64,000 bases of DNA from Oscillospiraceae bacterium (GCA_018110825.1 JAGBCL010000014.1:1-64000), one strand, 5' to 3'. Counted from the stretch's first letter, positions 26,990 to 36,152 are shown. Notes: generated by a model from the letters alone, not told the origin. Translations and numbers: made by a program.

Positions 26990-27949
26990 ATGGTAATATC
27001 ATTCATACTGCTTATTATTGGCTTCGTTTTACTTGTTAAGGGAGCAGATTTTTTTGTTGAAGGAAGTTCTACTATAGCTAAATTCTTGAAAATTCCTTCT
27101 ATTATAATTGGTTTAACAATTGTAGCTATGGGAACGAGTGCTCCTGAGGCTGCTGTAAGTATTATTGCAGGAATAAACGGCTCAAACGATATTGCTGTAA
27201 GTAATGTTATGGGTTCAAATCTTTTTAATTTGTTGGTAGTTGTAGGTATAAGTGCAATTATTAAACCAATTACTATTCAAAATCAGATTATTAAGAAAGA
27301 ATATCCTTTTATGCTTATGGCAACAATTGTTCTAATTGTAATGTCTTTTGATGTTGTAATCGGAAACAGTGCGGATAATATGATTACAAGAAGTGAAGCT
27401 ATTGTTTTGCTTATATTTATGTGCGTGTTTATGTATTCAATTATTTCTTCTGCACTTCAATCAAGAAAAGAAGCTGTTGATGAAGAAACAGAAAAACCAA
27501 AACATAGCATACCTTTAAGCATTGTATTTACAATTGGCGGACTTGCGGGTATTATTATAGGCGGTCAGTTTGTTGTTGACAGTGCTGAAAAAATTGCACT
27601 TGGCTTTGGCATGAGCCCAACACTTGTCGGACTTACCATTGTAGCGGTGGGTACTTCCCTTCCTGAACTTGTTACAAGTATTGTTGCTGCCAGAAAAGGA
27701 GAAAGTGATATTGCTGTCGGTAATGTGGTGGGCTCAAATATATTCAATATTCTTTTTGTACTTGCTTCATCAGCGGTAATTACACCAATGAGTATTAATG
27801 CACTTTGCCTTACAGATATGCTTATTCTTATTGCAGCTTCATTGTTTGCTTATGTTTTTTGCATTACCAAAAACAAAGTTAACAGAACTGAAGGTATCAT
27901 TCTTACAGTAACATATGTCATTTATCTTGCATACGCAATTATCAGATAA
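26990..27949 (+). CDS. Calcium/sodium antiporter (YrbG/CaCA family)
   Basis: An integral membrane cation exchanger (319 aa) with about ten membrane helices in two inverted halves. Each half carries an alpha-repeat signature: IVAMGTSAPEAAVSIIA with SNVMGSNLFN in the first, and IVAVGTSLPELVTSIVA with GNVVGSNIFN in the second. These contain the conserved ion-binding Glu residues. The family exchanges Na+ (or H+/K+) for Ca2+; direction and ion are not predictable here. The ribosome binding site (AGAAAGAAG) is weak. It is followed 23 bp later by a pyridoxal kinase gene. Confidence 0.92.
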   Translation: MVISFILLIIGFVLLVKGADFFVEGSSTIAKFLKIPSIIIGLTIVAMGTSAPEAAVSIIAGINGSNDIAVSNVMGSNLFNLLVVVGISAIIKPITIQNQIIKKEYPFMLMATIVLIVMSFDVVIGNSADNMITRSEAIVLLIFMCVFMYSIISSALQSRKEAVDEETEKPKHSIPLSIVFTIGGLAGIIIGGQFVVDSAEKIALGFGMSPTLVGLTIVAVGTSLPELVTSIVAARKGESDIAVGNVVGSNIFNILFVLASSAVITPMSINALCLTDMLILIAASLFAYVFCITKNKVNRTEGIILTVTYVIYLAYAIIR

Positions 27950-27972
27950 GGATTCGGAAAGGTTGCAAAAAT

Positions 27973-28833
27973 ATGTATAATAATTCAGTAAAGGTTGCAG
28001 CTATTCATGACTTATCAGGAGTTGGACGCTGCTCACTTTCGGTAATTCTTCCAACACTTTCAGCACAAGGGATTCAGGTTTGTCCTGTTCCGACTGCGAT
28101 TTTATCTGCACATACCGGTGGATTCGGTGATGTTGTTCTCAGAGATTTGACAGATTATATTTCCCCTGCTCTTGAACATTATAAGGTGCTTAATTATAAA
28201 TTTGATTGTGTATATAGCGGTTTTCTTGCTTCAACAGAACAGATTGACCATTGCCTTGAATTTTTTGAATATTATAAAAATTCACTCAAGGTTGTTGATC
28301 CTGTAATGGCTGATCATGGAAAACCTTATAAGACATGTACTTCTGAACTCCGTTCACGGATGAAGGAACTTGTAGCAATTGCTGATATAATTACACCAAA
28401 CATTACAGAAGCGGCAATTTTACTTGGCGAAAATCCAATGCAATCTGATGTTTCTATGCAGCAGATAAAAAGCTATCTTGTACGTCTTTCAGAACTCGGT
28501 CCTAAAATTGTTGTAATTACAAGCGTTTTCTCTGACGGAAAAACTTATAATGTAGGTTATGACCGTGAGCATAGTAAATTCTGGAGAATTCCATACAATA
28601 TGATTAGTGCAAATTATCCCGGAACAGGTGATGTTTTTGCTTCGGTTCTGACAGGTTCTATTCTGCGAGGTGACAGTCTTCCGATTGCAATGAACAGAGC
28701 GACTGCTTTTTTAGAACGAGCTATAAAAACAACATATAGTTATTCAACTGATACACGTGATGGAATTATGTTGGAAAATTGTCTTGATTTTCTTATTTCC
28801 AATCCAACTCTTTGTGACTATGAACAGATGTAA
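27973..28833 (+). CDS. pdxY: Pyridoxal/pyridoxamine kinase
   Basis: A ribokinase-fold vitamin B6 salvage kinase (286 aa). The N-terminus has IHDLSGVGRCSLSVILPTLSAQGIQ (parts: DLSGVGRCSLSV) and LSAHTGGFGD, the substrate-binding part of the PdxY/PdxK family. VDPVMADHGKPY and the anion-hole motif YPGTGDVFASVL with catalytic Asp follow. It should phosphorylate pyridoxal, pyridoxine or pyridoxamine. The ribosome binding site is GAAAGG. It is co-transcribed with the exchanger, apparently without functional link. Confidence 0.88.
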   Translation: MYNNSVKVAAIHDLSGVGRCSLSVILPTLSAQGIQVCPVPTAILSAHTGGFGDVVLRDLTDYISPALEHYKVLNYKFDCVYSGFLASTEQIDHCLEFFEYYKNSLKVVDPVMADHGKPYKTCTSELRSRMKELVAIADIITPNITEAAILLGENPMQSDVSMQQIKSYLVRLSELGPKIVVITSVFSDGKTYNVGYDREHSKFWRIPYNMISANYPGTGDVFASVLTGSILRGDSLPIAMNRATAFLERAIKTTYSYSTDTRDGIMLENCLDFLISNPTLCDYEQM

Positions 28834-28845
28834 GGAGCGGTTATT

Positions 28846-29343
28846 ATTTATAATCTTAATATAGTGCTTGTAGAACCTCAGATTCCGCAGAATACTGGGA
28901 ATATTTCGAGGACTTGTGCAGTTACGGGGGCAAGACTTCATCTTGTCAGACCTCTTGGATTTGAAGTTACTGACAAAAATCTCAAAAGAGCCGGATTAGA
29001 TTACTGGAATGAGCTGGATATTACTTACTATGACAATATTGAGGAGTTTTTTGAGAAAAATCCTGGTAATTATTTTTTCTTTACAACAAAAGGCAGAAAT
29101 ACATACAGTGATATTCCATTTCCAAACAATAGCTATCTGATTTTCGGACGTGAAGACGCAGGACTGCCTGAAACTTTGCTTGTGCAGCATCCTGATAGAT
29201 GTCTGAGAATCCCTATGCGTCCTCGTCTGAGAAGTCTTAATTTGTCAAATTCAGTTGCAATTGCAACTTATGAAGTTTTAAGACAGTGGAATTACCCTGA
29301 ACTTGCTTCAGAAGGCAAACTTACTCAATATGAATGGGAATAA
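28846..29343 (+). CDS. trmL: tRNA (cytidine34/cmU34-2'-O)-methyltransferase TrmL
   Basis: A minimal SPOUT methyltransferase (165 aa) that methylates the ribose of tRNA wobble base 34. The SAM-binding knot is clear: VEPQIPQNTGNISRTC, HLVRPLGF, FGREDAGLPE, and IPMRPRLRSLNLSNSVAI (in parts: RSLNLSNSV). The expected N-terminus (about NIVLVEPQ) is encoded, but no ATG, GTG or TTG precedes it: the frame reads ATT ATT TAT AAT CTT AAT ATA GTG CTT. The conventional start would be GTG 28864, which removes most of the first beta strand and has no ribosome binding site. ATT 28846 has AAGGAG eight bases upstream and keeps the whole fold, so I annotate it as a probable AUU start. Confidence 0.85.
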   Translation: MYNLNIVLVEPQIPQNTGNISRTCAVTGARLHLVRPLGFEVTDKNLKRAGLDYWNELDITYYDNIEEFFEKNPGNYFFFTTKGRNTYSDIPFPNNSYLIFGREDAGLPETLLVQHPDRCLRIPMRPRLRSLNLSNSVAIATYEVLRQWNYPELASEGKLTQYEWE

Positions 29344-29349
29344 TTATAA

Positions 29350-29387
29350 AAATCCGTTAAGAAATAAATCTTGACGGATTTTTTTGC
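29350..29387 (+). terminator. terminator after trmL
   Basis: AAAATCCGTTAAGA pairs with TCTTGACGGATTTT (one wobble) and is followed by seven Ts. It separates trmL from the pyrB promoter. Confidence 0.85.
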
Positions 29388-29395
29388 ATAATGTC

Positions 29396-29424
29396 TTGAA
29401 TATTGTCTTAAAATCTGCTAAAAT
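29396..29424 (+). promoter_or_regulatory. sigma-A promoter of pyrB
   Basis: TTGAAT (29396-29401), 17 bp, TAAAAT (29419-29424). The leader to the ATG is only about 30 nt, leaving no room for a pyrimidine-type attenuator. Confidence 0.65.
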
Positions 29425-29457
29425 AAAGTGATATATATAGAAAGGCAGTGTTTGATT

Positions 29458-30540
29458 ATGATTTCACAATTCACTAACCTTATTGACTTGAACGATATGC
29501 CGGTAAACTGGTGGAACGAGGTTATTGACCTTGGTGCAAAAATATCAGATAATCCATCAGCATATGCACATGAATGTTACGGAAAAATTATGGCAACACT
29601 TTTCTATGAACCGTCAACAAGAACACAAATGTCCTTTCAGACGGCTATGCTCAAGCTTGGTGGCACAATAATCGGATTTGACAATCCTGCTACTTCATCT
29701 GTTTCAAAAGGTGAAAATCTTAAGGATACGACTAAAATTGTATCAAGCTATGCGGATATTATGGTTATGCGTCACAATCTTGAAGGTGCTGCAAAGGCTG
29801 CTGCCCTTACAGCAGATTGTCCTGTTATAAATGCCGGTGACGGTGGACACCTCCACCCTACTCAGACTCTGACAGATTTACTTACATTATCCAAAGAAAA
29901 AGGAAGGCTTGATAATCTTGTAATTGGTCTTTGTGGAGACCTGAAGAACGGACGTACAGTTCACTCACTTTGCAAGGCATTGTCTTGTTATAAAAACAAT
30001 AAATTTATACTTATTTCAACACCTGAGCTCAGACTTCCATTTTATATAAAAAGCATACTTAACGCTTCCAACAGTACATTTGAAGAGGTCGATTCTATTG
30101 AAGATGCAATCGGAAAGCTGGATGTACTTTATATGACAAGAATTCAGCGTGAACGATTTGCTTCACCTGAAGAATATGAAAAACAAAAGGATGTATATAG
30201 ACTTGACCATACCAAAATGCTTAAGGCTAAAAAGGATTTATGTGTACTTCATCCGCTCCCTAGAGTTGATGAAATTGCTGTAGAGGTTGATGATGATCCA
30301 AGAGCTTTATATTTCAAGCAGGCTAAGTATGGAATGTATGTAAGAATGGCACTTATAATGACTATTCTGAAAAATGAATATCCAACAAAACTTCTTGTTG
30401 GTAAAACAAGAGCCGGTAACGCATGTACAAATCCTAACTGCATTACTAACAAAGAAACTTATCTTCCTAAAAGTTTCAGAGGCAGCGGTGATACCCTTGA
30501 ATGTGAGTATTGTGATGAACGTTTTCTGCAAAAGCATTAA
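29458..30540 (+). CDS. pyrB: Aspartate carbamoyltransferase with C-terminal PyrI-like zinc domain
   Basis: The committed enzyme of pyrimidine synthesis (360 aa; carbamoyl phosphate plus aspartate). Catalytic motifs are intact: PSTRTQMSF (52-60), [20 protein letters not shown] (133-143), TRIQRERF and HPLPRVDEI. After the usual ATCase end (about 310) comes a tail with Cys323, Cys328, Cys349 and Cys352: CTNPNCIT...LECEYC, closely resembling the zinc domain of the PyrI regulatory chain (C-X4-C-Xn-C-X2-C). The nucleotide-binding part of PyrI is missing, so this is a PyrB-zinc-domain fusion. ATG 29458 is used because the frame upstream lacks a ribosome binding site; AAAGG lies 12 bp before it. Confidence 0.92.
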   Translation: MISQFTNLIDLNDMPVNWWNEVIDLGAKISDNPSAYAHECYGKIMATLFYEPSTRTQMSFQTAMLKLGGTIIGFDNPATSSVSKGENLKDTTKIVSSYADIMVMRHNLEGAAKAAALTADCPVINAGDGGHLHPTQTLTDLLTLSKEKGRLDNLVIGLCGDLKNGRTVHSLCKALSCYKNNKFILISTPELRLPFYIKSILNASNSTFEEVDSIEDAIGKLDVLYMTRIQRERFASPEEYEKQKDVYRLDHTKMLKAKKDLCVLHPLPRVDEIAVEVDDDPRALYFKQAKYGMYVRMALIMTILKNEYPTKLLVGKTRAGNACTNPNCITNKETYLPKSFRGSGDTLECEYCDERFLQKH

Positions 30541-30544
30541 ATAA

Positions 30545-30584
30545 AAAAGATAACTCCACTTTCTTAATGAAAATGGAGTTATCA
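30545..30584 (-). terminator. convergent terminator between pyrB and the HPr-like gene
   Basis: GATAACTCCACTTTC and GAAAATGGAGTTATC form a 15-base stem with a five-base loop. On the minus strand it is followed by TTTTTT, so it mainly ends the HPr-like transcript; it can also fold in the pyrB transcript. Confidence 0.8.
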
Positions 30585-30607
30585 ATTGTTTGTTATTGTA
30601 TAATCAA

Positions 30608-30838
30608 TTAGTCAACGATATATTCCTTGATTTTTGCAAAGAATTCAGAAGCGTCATCAGTGTGAGCTTCAAGCTTGATTGGCTTAGAGAGGTCAAGGCT
30701 GAAGATACCCATGATAGACTTAGCGTCGATTGCATATCTGCCGGAAATAAGGTCAACATCGTAGTCGCAGAGAGAAACTGTTGCAACAAAATTCTTGACA
30801 TCATTAATTGTACCTAACATTACTGTAGTCTTGTTCAT
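30608..30838 (-). CDS. HPr/Crh-like protein lacking the active-site histidine
   Basis: A 76-aa HPr-fold protein. The second half matches HPr closely (DLISGRYAIDAKSIMGIFSLDL), including the Ser41 in KSIMG, equivalent to the HPr Ser46 phosphorylated by HPr kinase. The first half lacks the GxHARP motif and any histidine near position 15, so it cannot carry PEP-derived phosphate. This resembles Crh, a regulatory HPr homologue in Bacillus; that analogy is inferred. ATG 30838 is preceded by AAAGGTGG. A promoter lies at 30947-30975, and a long leader with a possible hairpin (30865-30909) precedes the gene. Confidence 0.85.
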   Translation of the reverse strand: MNKTTVMLGTINDVKNFVATVSLCDYDVDLISGRYAIDAKSIMGIFSLDLSKPIKLEAHTDDASEFFAKIKEYIVD

Positions 30839-30864
30839 AAAAATGACCACCTTTCTTACGTTGC

Positions 30865-30909
30865 GAGGCTGGTATAATCATCTTTTTTTCTTGTGATTCA
30901 AGCCTCTGA
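30865..30909 (-). other. possible leader hairpin of the HPr-like gene
   Basis: GAGGCT (30865-30870) and AGCCTC (30901-30906), extended by TAATCA / TGATT pairing, can fold in the roughly 100-nt untranslated leader. There is no following T run, so it is not a terminator. Its significance is unknown. Confidence 0.3.
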
Positions 30910-30946
30910 AATTGTTGCTTTTTATTTACCTTTTCGGTATGTGCAT

Positions 30947-30975
30947 AGCATATCACCTTTGATTTATTAAGTCAA
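30947..30975 (-). promoter_or_regulatory. sigma-A promoter of the HPr-like gene
   Basis: On the minus strand TTGACT (30975-30970), 17 bp, TATGCT (30952-30947), with an extended TGA before the -10. Confidence 0.6.
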
Positions 30976-31078
30976 GAGAATTTTGGAAAGTTTTTTTATT
31001 TTTGTAACAGTATGAATTTTCAAACAAATCGAAAAGGTTTTTGTTTGTTAAAATGCACAAAAAATATATGAGGTATTT

Positions 31079-32380
31079 ATGAATATTTACTTTATAACCT
31101 TTGGGTGTAAGGTTAACTTATATGAATCTGAAAATATGAAGCAGAATTTTGTCAATCATGGTTATACATTATCAAAGGTAGAAAATGAAGCTGATATTTT
31201 TGTGATTAATTCCTGTACTGTTACCGGTACGGGCGATAAAAAGCTAAAAAAAGAAATCAGACGTTTGAAAAGAATATATCCTGATTCATTAATTGTATTG
31301 ACTGGCTGTTTTCCTCAGGCTTTTTCTGCTGAAGCTGAACAAATTGATGGCGTTGACATTGTTACAGGAACCAAAAATCGTAATATTCTGCCTGAGCTCG
31401 TTTCTGAATATATCACGAAACGTGATAAAATTTGCTGTGTATCGAAATATACCAGAAATGAAACCTTTGAATTTATGTCAAATTTAGGTTACGAAAATAA
31501 TACCCGTGCATTCGTTAAAATTCAGGATGGCTGTAATATGTTCTGCACATATTGTATTATCCCCTATTCCCGTGGAAATTTTCGTTCCAAACCAATAGAG
31601 GATATTATTTCTGAAGTTGACCAGCTTGCAAAATCTGGATACAAAGAAGTTGTTTTAGTTGGAATCAACCTTTCTTTTTATGGGATTGATTTCGGAAAAA
31701 GACTTGTTGATGCTGTTGAAGCTGTTTGTGGTGTAAATGGTATTGAACGAGTGCGATTGGGGTCTATTGAACCCGAAATGATTACAGAGCAAGATGTTTT
31801 AAGATTAGCTGGATTGAAAAAGTTATGTCCGCAGTTCCATTTATCGTTGCAGAGTGGTTGTGATAAAACTCTTAAAGCAATGAACAGACGTTATTTGACA
31901 GCAGATTATGAAAAAATAGTTGATTTGCTTAGGAAAAATTTTGATAATTGCTCGATTACTACGGATATTATGGTTGGTTTTCCGGGTGAAACCGATGGTG
32001 ATTTTGAAGAATCTTTGAAATTTGTAGAAAAAATTGGATTTGCTAAATCACATATTTTTCCATATTCTCCAAGAAAAGGAACTCCGGCAGCTAATTTTGA
32101 TAGTCAAGTTCCTGAAAACGTAAAAAATCAACGTTCAACAAGAATGATTGAATTAACTGACAAAAGTACGCATAAATTCCTTGAAAGTCAGTTAGGAAAA
32201 GAGTTTCCCGTTCTTTTCGAACGTGAGAAAAGCGACGGAATACATCACGGATTTACACCAAATTATACACATATAAAAATTTTAACAAAAAATTCAGATA
32301 AAAGTTTGCGTAATTTGCTTTTTTATGTTAAAATATTAGAGTTAGGAAAAGATTGCTGTATTGGCGAAATTTTATCTTAA
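31079..32380 (+). CDS. mtaB: tRNA t6A37 methylthiotransferase MtaB
   Basis: A radical-SAM methylthiotransferase (433 aa) converting t6A37 to ms2t6A37 in tRNA. The N-terminal UPF0004 domain (TFGCKVNLYES, NSCTVT and TGCFPQ) supplies three cysteines for the auxiliary cluster; the radical-SAM motif is CNMFCTYC (CX3CX2C). VPYSRG-like IPYSRG and SLQSGCDKTLKAMNRRY mark the MtaB branch. The C-terminal TRAM domain seems short and weak. GAGGT precedes the ATG. purL follows 21 bp later. Confidence 0.92.
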   Translation: MNIYFITFGCKVNLYESENMKQNFVNHGYTLSKVENEADIFVINSCTVTGTGDKKLKKEIRRLKRIYPDSLIVLTGCFPQAFSAEAEQIDGVDIVTGTKNRNILPELVSEYITKRDKICCVSKYTRNETFEFMSNLGYENNTRAFVKIQDGCNMFCTYCIIPYSRGNFRSKPIEDIISEVDQLAKSGYKEVVLVGINLSFYGIDFGKRLVDAVEAVCGVNGIERVRLGSIEPEMITEQDVLRLAGLKKLCPQFHLSLQSGCDKTLKAMNRRYLTADYEKIVDLLRKNFDNCSITTDIMVGFPGETDGDFEESLKFVEKIGFAKSHIFPYSPRKGTPAANFDSQVPENVKNQRSTRMIELTDKSTHKFLESQLGKEFPVLFEREKSDGIHHGFTPNYTHIKILTKNSDKSLRNLLFYVKILELGKDCCIGEILS

Positions 32381-32401
32381 TAAACAAGGAGAGTATTATT
32401 T

Positions 32402-35400
32402 ATGTCAGTTTTTCGTATCTATGTTGAAAAAAAGCCAGAATTTGCAGTTGAAGCAAAAAATCTGCTTTCCGACGCAAAAACGGCTCTTCGTCTTGACAAT
32501 CTCAGAAATATTCGTCTTCTGAATCGTTATGACGCTGAAGGCCTTAGCGACGCTGATTTTGCACTTGCTATCGGCAATGTATTTTCAGAGCCTGCTGTAG
32601 ACACTTGTTATCGTACAATGCCTGAGCTCAAGGAAAATGAGACTGTTTTTGCTGTTGAGTATCTTCCAGGTCAGTTTGACCAGCGTGCAGACTCATGTGA
32701 ACAGTGTATTCAGATTCTTACTCAAGGCGAGCGTTGCAAGGTTAAAAATGCCCGTGTTTACATTGTAGAAGGTAAGCTTTCTGTTGATGAGCTTGCTCAG
32801 CTCAAGGCATATATTATCAACCCTGTTGAAAGCCGTGAAGCTTCTCTTGAAGAGGTTGAAACTCTTGCTTCTGAATATGATATTCCAACAGAGGTTGAAA
32901 CTCTTAATAATTTCATTTATCTTGAAGAAGTTGAACTGGTTAACTTTATCAACAAGTATGGTCTTGCTATGGACCTTGATGATATTAAATTCTGTCAGAA
33001 GTATTTTAAGGACACTGAAAAGCGTGACCCAACAATTACTGAAATCAGAATGATTGATACATACTGGTCTGACCACTGCCGTCACACAACATTCTCAACA
33101 ATTATTGATGAAGCCAATATCAATGCTGATTATATTCAGAAAACTTATGATGAATATATCAATATAAGAAAAGAACTTGGACGAAGCGATAAGCCAATTA
33201 CACTTATGGATATTGCTACTATCGGTGCAAGGAAGCTTAAGAAGGACGGAGTTCTCAAGGATCTTGATGAATCTGAGGAAATCAATGCTTGTTCCGTAGA
33301 AATCAAGGTTGATGTTGATGGTGAACTTCAGGATTGGTTCCTTATGTTTAAGAATGAAACTCACAATCACCCTACTGAAATTGAACCTTTTGGTGGTGCG
33401 GCAACTTGTCTTGGCGGTGCTATCCGTGACCCACTTTCCGGTCGTTCATATGTATATCAGGCTATGCGTGTAACAGGTGCGGCTAATCCGCTTGTTCCTG
33501 TTGAAGATACAGTTCACGGTAAGCTTCCACAGAGAAAGATTACTGTAGGTGCAGCTGCCGGTTACAGTTCTTATGGTAACCAGATTGGTCTTGCTACTGG
33601 TCACGTTTCTGAAATCTATCACCCTGGTTATGTTGCAAAGCGTATGGAAATCGGTGCTGTTGTTGGTGCTGCTCCAAAGGCAAATGTTATCCGTGAAGTT
33701 CCTGATCCTGACGACGTAATCATCCTTCTCGGCGGACGTACAGGTCGTGACGGCTGTGGTGGTGCTACAGGTTCTTCCAAGTCTCACACCGAAGAATCAA
33801 TTGAAAACTGCGGTGCAGAAGTTCAGAAGGGTAACCCACCTGAGGAAAGAAAACTTCAGAGACTTTTCAGAAATCCTGAAGTTACAAAGATGATCAAGCG
33901 TTGTAATGACTTCGGTGCAGGCGGTGTTTCCGTTGCTATCGGTGAACTTACAGATGGTTTGATTATTGACCTTAACAAGGTACCTAAGAAGTATGATGGT
34001 CTTGATGGTACAGAACTTGCTATTTCTGAAAGTCAGGAACGTATGGCTGTAGTTGTACGTAAGACAGATGCTGACAAGTTTATTGCTGAAGCTGCTAAGG
34101 AAAACCTTGAAGCAACTCTTGTTGCTGTTGTTACTGCTGAGCCACGTCTCAGAATGAAGTGGAATGACAAGGTTATTGTTGACCTTTCAAGAGAATTCCT
34201 CAATTCTAATGGTGCTGAAAAACATACTACTGTTGCAGTTCCTGTTCCTGTTACAAATCAGATCAAGACTTACAGCGATACACCTGAAAGCTGGGAACAG
34301 CTTATGACAAACCTTAATGTCTGCTCTCAGAAGGGTCTTGTTGAACGTTTCGACTCAACAATCGGTGCAGGTACAGTTCTTATGCCTTACGGTGGTACAT
34401 ATCAGCTTACACCAACACAGGCTATGGCAGCTAAAATTCCTGTTCTCAAGGGTGAAACTGACACTTGTTCTATTATGGGTTGGGGTTTTAACCCTTATGT
34501 TTCTGACAGAAGCCCATACCATGGTGCTATGTTTGCTGTAATTGAGTCTATTGCTAAGGTTGTTGCTGCTGGTGGTAGCTACAAGCATTGCTGGCTCACA
34601 TTCCAGGAATATTTTGAAAGAACACAGAATAATCCTACACGTTGGGGCAAGCCTTTCTCTGCTCTTCTTGGTGCTCTTAAAGCACAGCTTGAGCTTGGCT
34701 GCGGTTCTATTGGCGGTAAGGACTCAATGTCAGGTACATTTGAAAATATTGATGTACCACCTACACTCGTTTCCTTTGCTGTTTCCACAGCTTCTGCAAA
34801 GAAGGTTATTTCTCCTGAATTCAAGAAGGCTGGCGATAAGGTTATCCTTATTGTTCCTGAACTTGATGAAAATGGTCTGCCTGTATTTGACAGTGTTAAG
34901 GAATGCTACGAAAAGGTTGAAAAGCTCATTGCTGATGGCACAGCTGTTGCCGCTTGGGCTGTAGGTTTCGGCGGTGTTGCTGAAGCTGTTGCAAAGATGT
35001 CCCTTGGTAACAGAATCGGCTTCAAGTTTGACAAGAAACTTTCCGAAGACCTTCTCTTCTACTCCAGATATGGTGCATTTGTTGTTGAGCTTGACGGTGA
35101 TCCATTCACAGTTGAAAATGTAATCGGTGAAACAATTTCTGATTATAAGATTGACTGCAAGGATTATGTTGTTGATATGGCTGATATTCAGAAGAAGTGG
35201 GAGGACAGACTTGAACCTGTATTTCCTTGCAATATCAAGACAGAAGACAAGCCTGCCAAGATATTCACATACACAACTAAGGATCCTATTCAGCATGCTT
35301 CTTCTTTCGCTAAGCCACGTGTACTTATTCCTGTATTCCCAGGTACAAACTGTGAATATGATACTGCAAGAGTATTCGAACGTGCTGGTGCTGATCCTGA

Positions 35401-36109
35401 GGTTGTTGTAATCAAAAATCTTTCTACTGCAGCACTTGAGGACAGCGTTTCCTACTTTGAAAAGGCTATCAAGCAGTCCCAGATTATTATGATTCCTGGT
35501 GGCTTCTCAGGTGGTGACGAGCCAGATGGTTCCGGTAAGTTTATTACTGCATTCTTCCGTAACCCACGTATCAAGGATGCTGTTCACGATCTTCTCAATA
35601 ATCGTGATGGTCTTATGCTTGGTATCTGTAACGGCTTCCAGGCTCTTATCAAGCTTGGTCTTGTGCCTTACGGAAAGATTGTTGATATGGAAGACAACTC
35701 CCCTACACTTACATTTAACACTATCGGCAGACACCAGTCTATGATGGTTAATACAAGAATTGCTTCCAACAAGTCTCCTTGGCTTGCAGGTTGTGAAGTT
35801 GGTGACATTCACAGAATTGCAATTTCTCACGGTGAAGGTCGTTTCGTTGCTTCTCCTGAACTTATCAAGCAGCTTGCTGACAACGGCCAGATTGCTACAC
35901 AGTACGTTGACCTCAGCGGTGCTCCTACAATGGATATCCGCTTCAACCCTAATACTTCCTTTGACGCTATTGAAGGTATCACATCCCCTGATGGACGTGT
36001 ACTCGGTAAGATGGGTCACAGCGAACGTATTGGCTCCGAAATCTGCAAGAATGTTCCTGGTAACAAGGACCAGAAGATTTTCGAAAGCGGCGTAGCTTAT
36101 TTCAAGTAA
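32402..36109 (+). CDS. purL: Phosphoribosylformylglycinamidine synthase, single-chain
   Basis: A 1235-aa FGAM synthase, step four of purine synthesis, with synthetase and glutaminase fused as in Clostridia and Proteobacteria. After the N-terminal PurS-like region come DTYWSDHCRHTTFST, FKNETHNHPTEIEPFGGAATC (in parts: ETHNHPTEIEPFGG), GGRTGRDGCGGATGSS and GSIGGKDSM. The C-terminal glutaminase (from about 970) has PGGFSGGDEP, LGICNGFQAL with the nucleophile Cys, and SHGEGRF with the catalytic His. Codons are strongly biased (AAG for Lys, CTT/GCT), suggesting high expression. AAGGAG precedes the ATG, and a strong terminator follows. Confidence 0.95.
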   Translation: MSVFRIYVEKKPEFAVEAKNLLSDAKTALRLDNLRNIRLLNRYDAEGLSDADFALAIGNVFSEPAVDTCYRTMPELKENETVFAVEYLPGQFDQRADSCEQCIQILTQGERCKVKNARVYIVEGKLSVDELAQLKAYIINPVESREASLEEVETLASEYDIPTEVETLNNFIYLEEVELVNFINKYGLAMDLDDIKFCQKYFKDTEKRDPTITEIRMIDTYWSDHCRHTTFSTIIDEANINADYIQKTYDEYINIRKELGRSDKPITLMDIATIGARKLKKDGVLKDLDESEEINACSVEIKVDVDGELQDWFLMFKNETHNHPTEIEPFGGAATCLGGAIRDPLSGRSYVYQAMRVTGAANPLVPVEDTVHGKLPQRKITVGAAAGYSSYGNQIGLATGHVSEIYHPGYVAKRMEIGAVVGAAPKANVIREVPDPDDVIILLGGRTGRDGCGGATGSSKSHTEESIENCGAEVQKGNPPEERKLQRLFRNPEVTKMIKRCNDFGAGGVSVAIGELTDGLIIDLNKVPKKYDGLDGTELAISESQERMAVVVRKTDADKFIAEAAKENLEATLVAVVTAEPRLRMKWNDKVIVDLSREFLNSNGAEKHTTVAVPVPVTNQIKTYSDTPESWEQLMTNLNVCSQKGLVERFDSTIGAGTVLMPYGGTYQLTPTQAMAAKIPVLKGETDTCSIMGWGFNPYVSDRSPYHGAMFAVIESIAKVVAAGGSYKHCWLTFQEYFERTQNNPTRWGKPFSALLGALKAQLELGCGSIGGKDSMSGTFENIDVPPTLVSFAVSTASAKKVISPEFKKAGDKVILIVPELDENGLPVFDSVKECYEKVEKLIADGTAVAAWAVGFGGVAEAVAKMSLGNRIGFKFDKKLSEDLLFYSRYGAFVVELDGDPFTVENVIGETISDYKIDCKDYVVDMADIQKKWEDRLEPVFPCNIKTEDKPAKIFTYTTKDPIQHASSFAKPRVLIPVFPGTNCEYDTARVFERAGADPEVVVIKNLSTAALEDSVSYFEKAIKQSQIIMIPGGFSGGDEPDGSGKFITAFFRNPRIKDAVHDLLNNRDGLMLGICNGFQALIKLGLVPYGKIVDMEDNSPTLTFNTIGRHQSMMVNTRIASNKSPWLAGCEVGDIHRIAISHGEGRFVASPELIKQLADNGQIATQYVDLSGAPTMDIRFNPNTSFDAIEGITSPDGRVLGKMGHSERIGSEICKNVPGNKDQKIFESGVAYFK

Positions 36110-36116
36110 TATTTTT

Positions 36117-36152
36117 AAAGGTCACTTCCGATTAGTCGGGAGTGACCTTTTT
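36117..36152 (+). terminator. rho-independent terminator of purL
   Basis: AAAGGTCACT and AGTGACCTTT form the outer stem, with CCGA / TCGG as the inner stem, followed by a T run. The near-palindromic hairpin can work both ways. Confidence 0.88.

Noticed and set aside
29425-29457. Pyrimidine-dependent attenuator before pyrB
   Set aside because: The leader from the promoter to the ATG is too short for a PyrR-type attenuator.
30865-30909. Riboswitch in front of the HPr-like gene
   Set aside because: Only a short hairpin without conserved aptamer sequence or an expression platform is visible.
32402-36109. Several long antisense frames in purL, GH31 and oadB
   Set aside because: They arise from strong codon bias in highly expressed genes and lack starts, ribosome binding sites and recognisable motifs.
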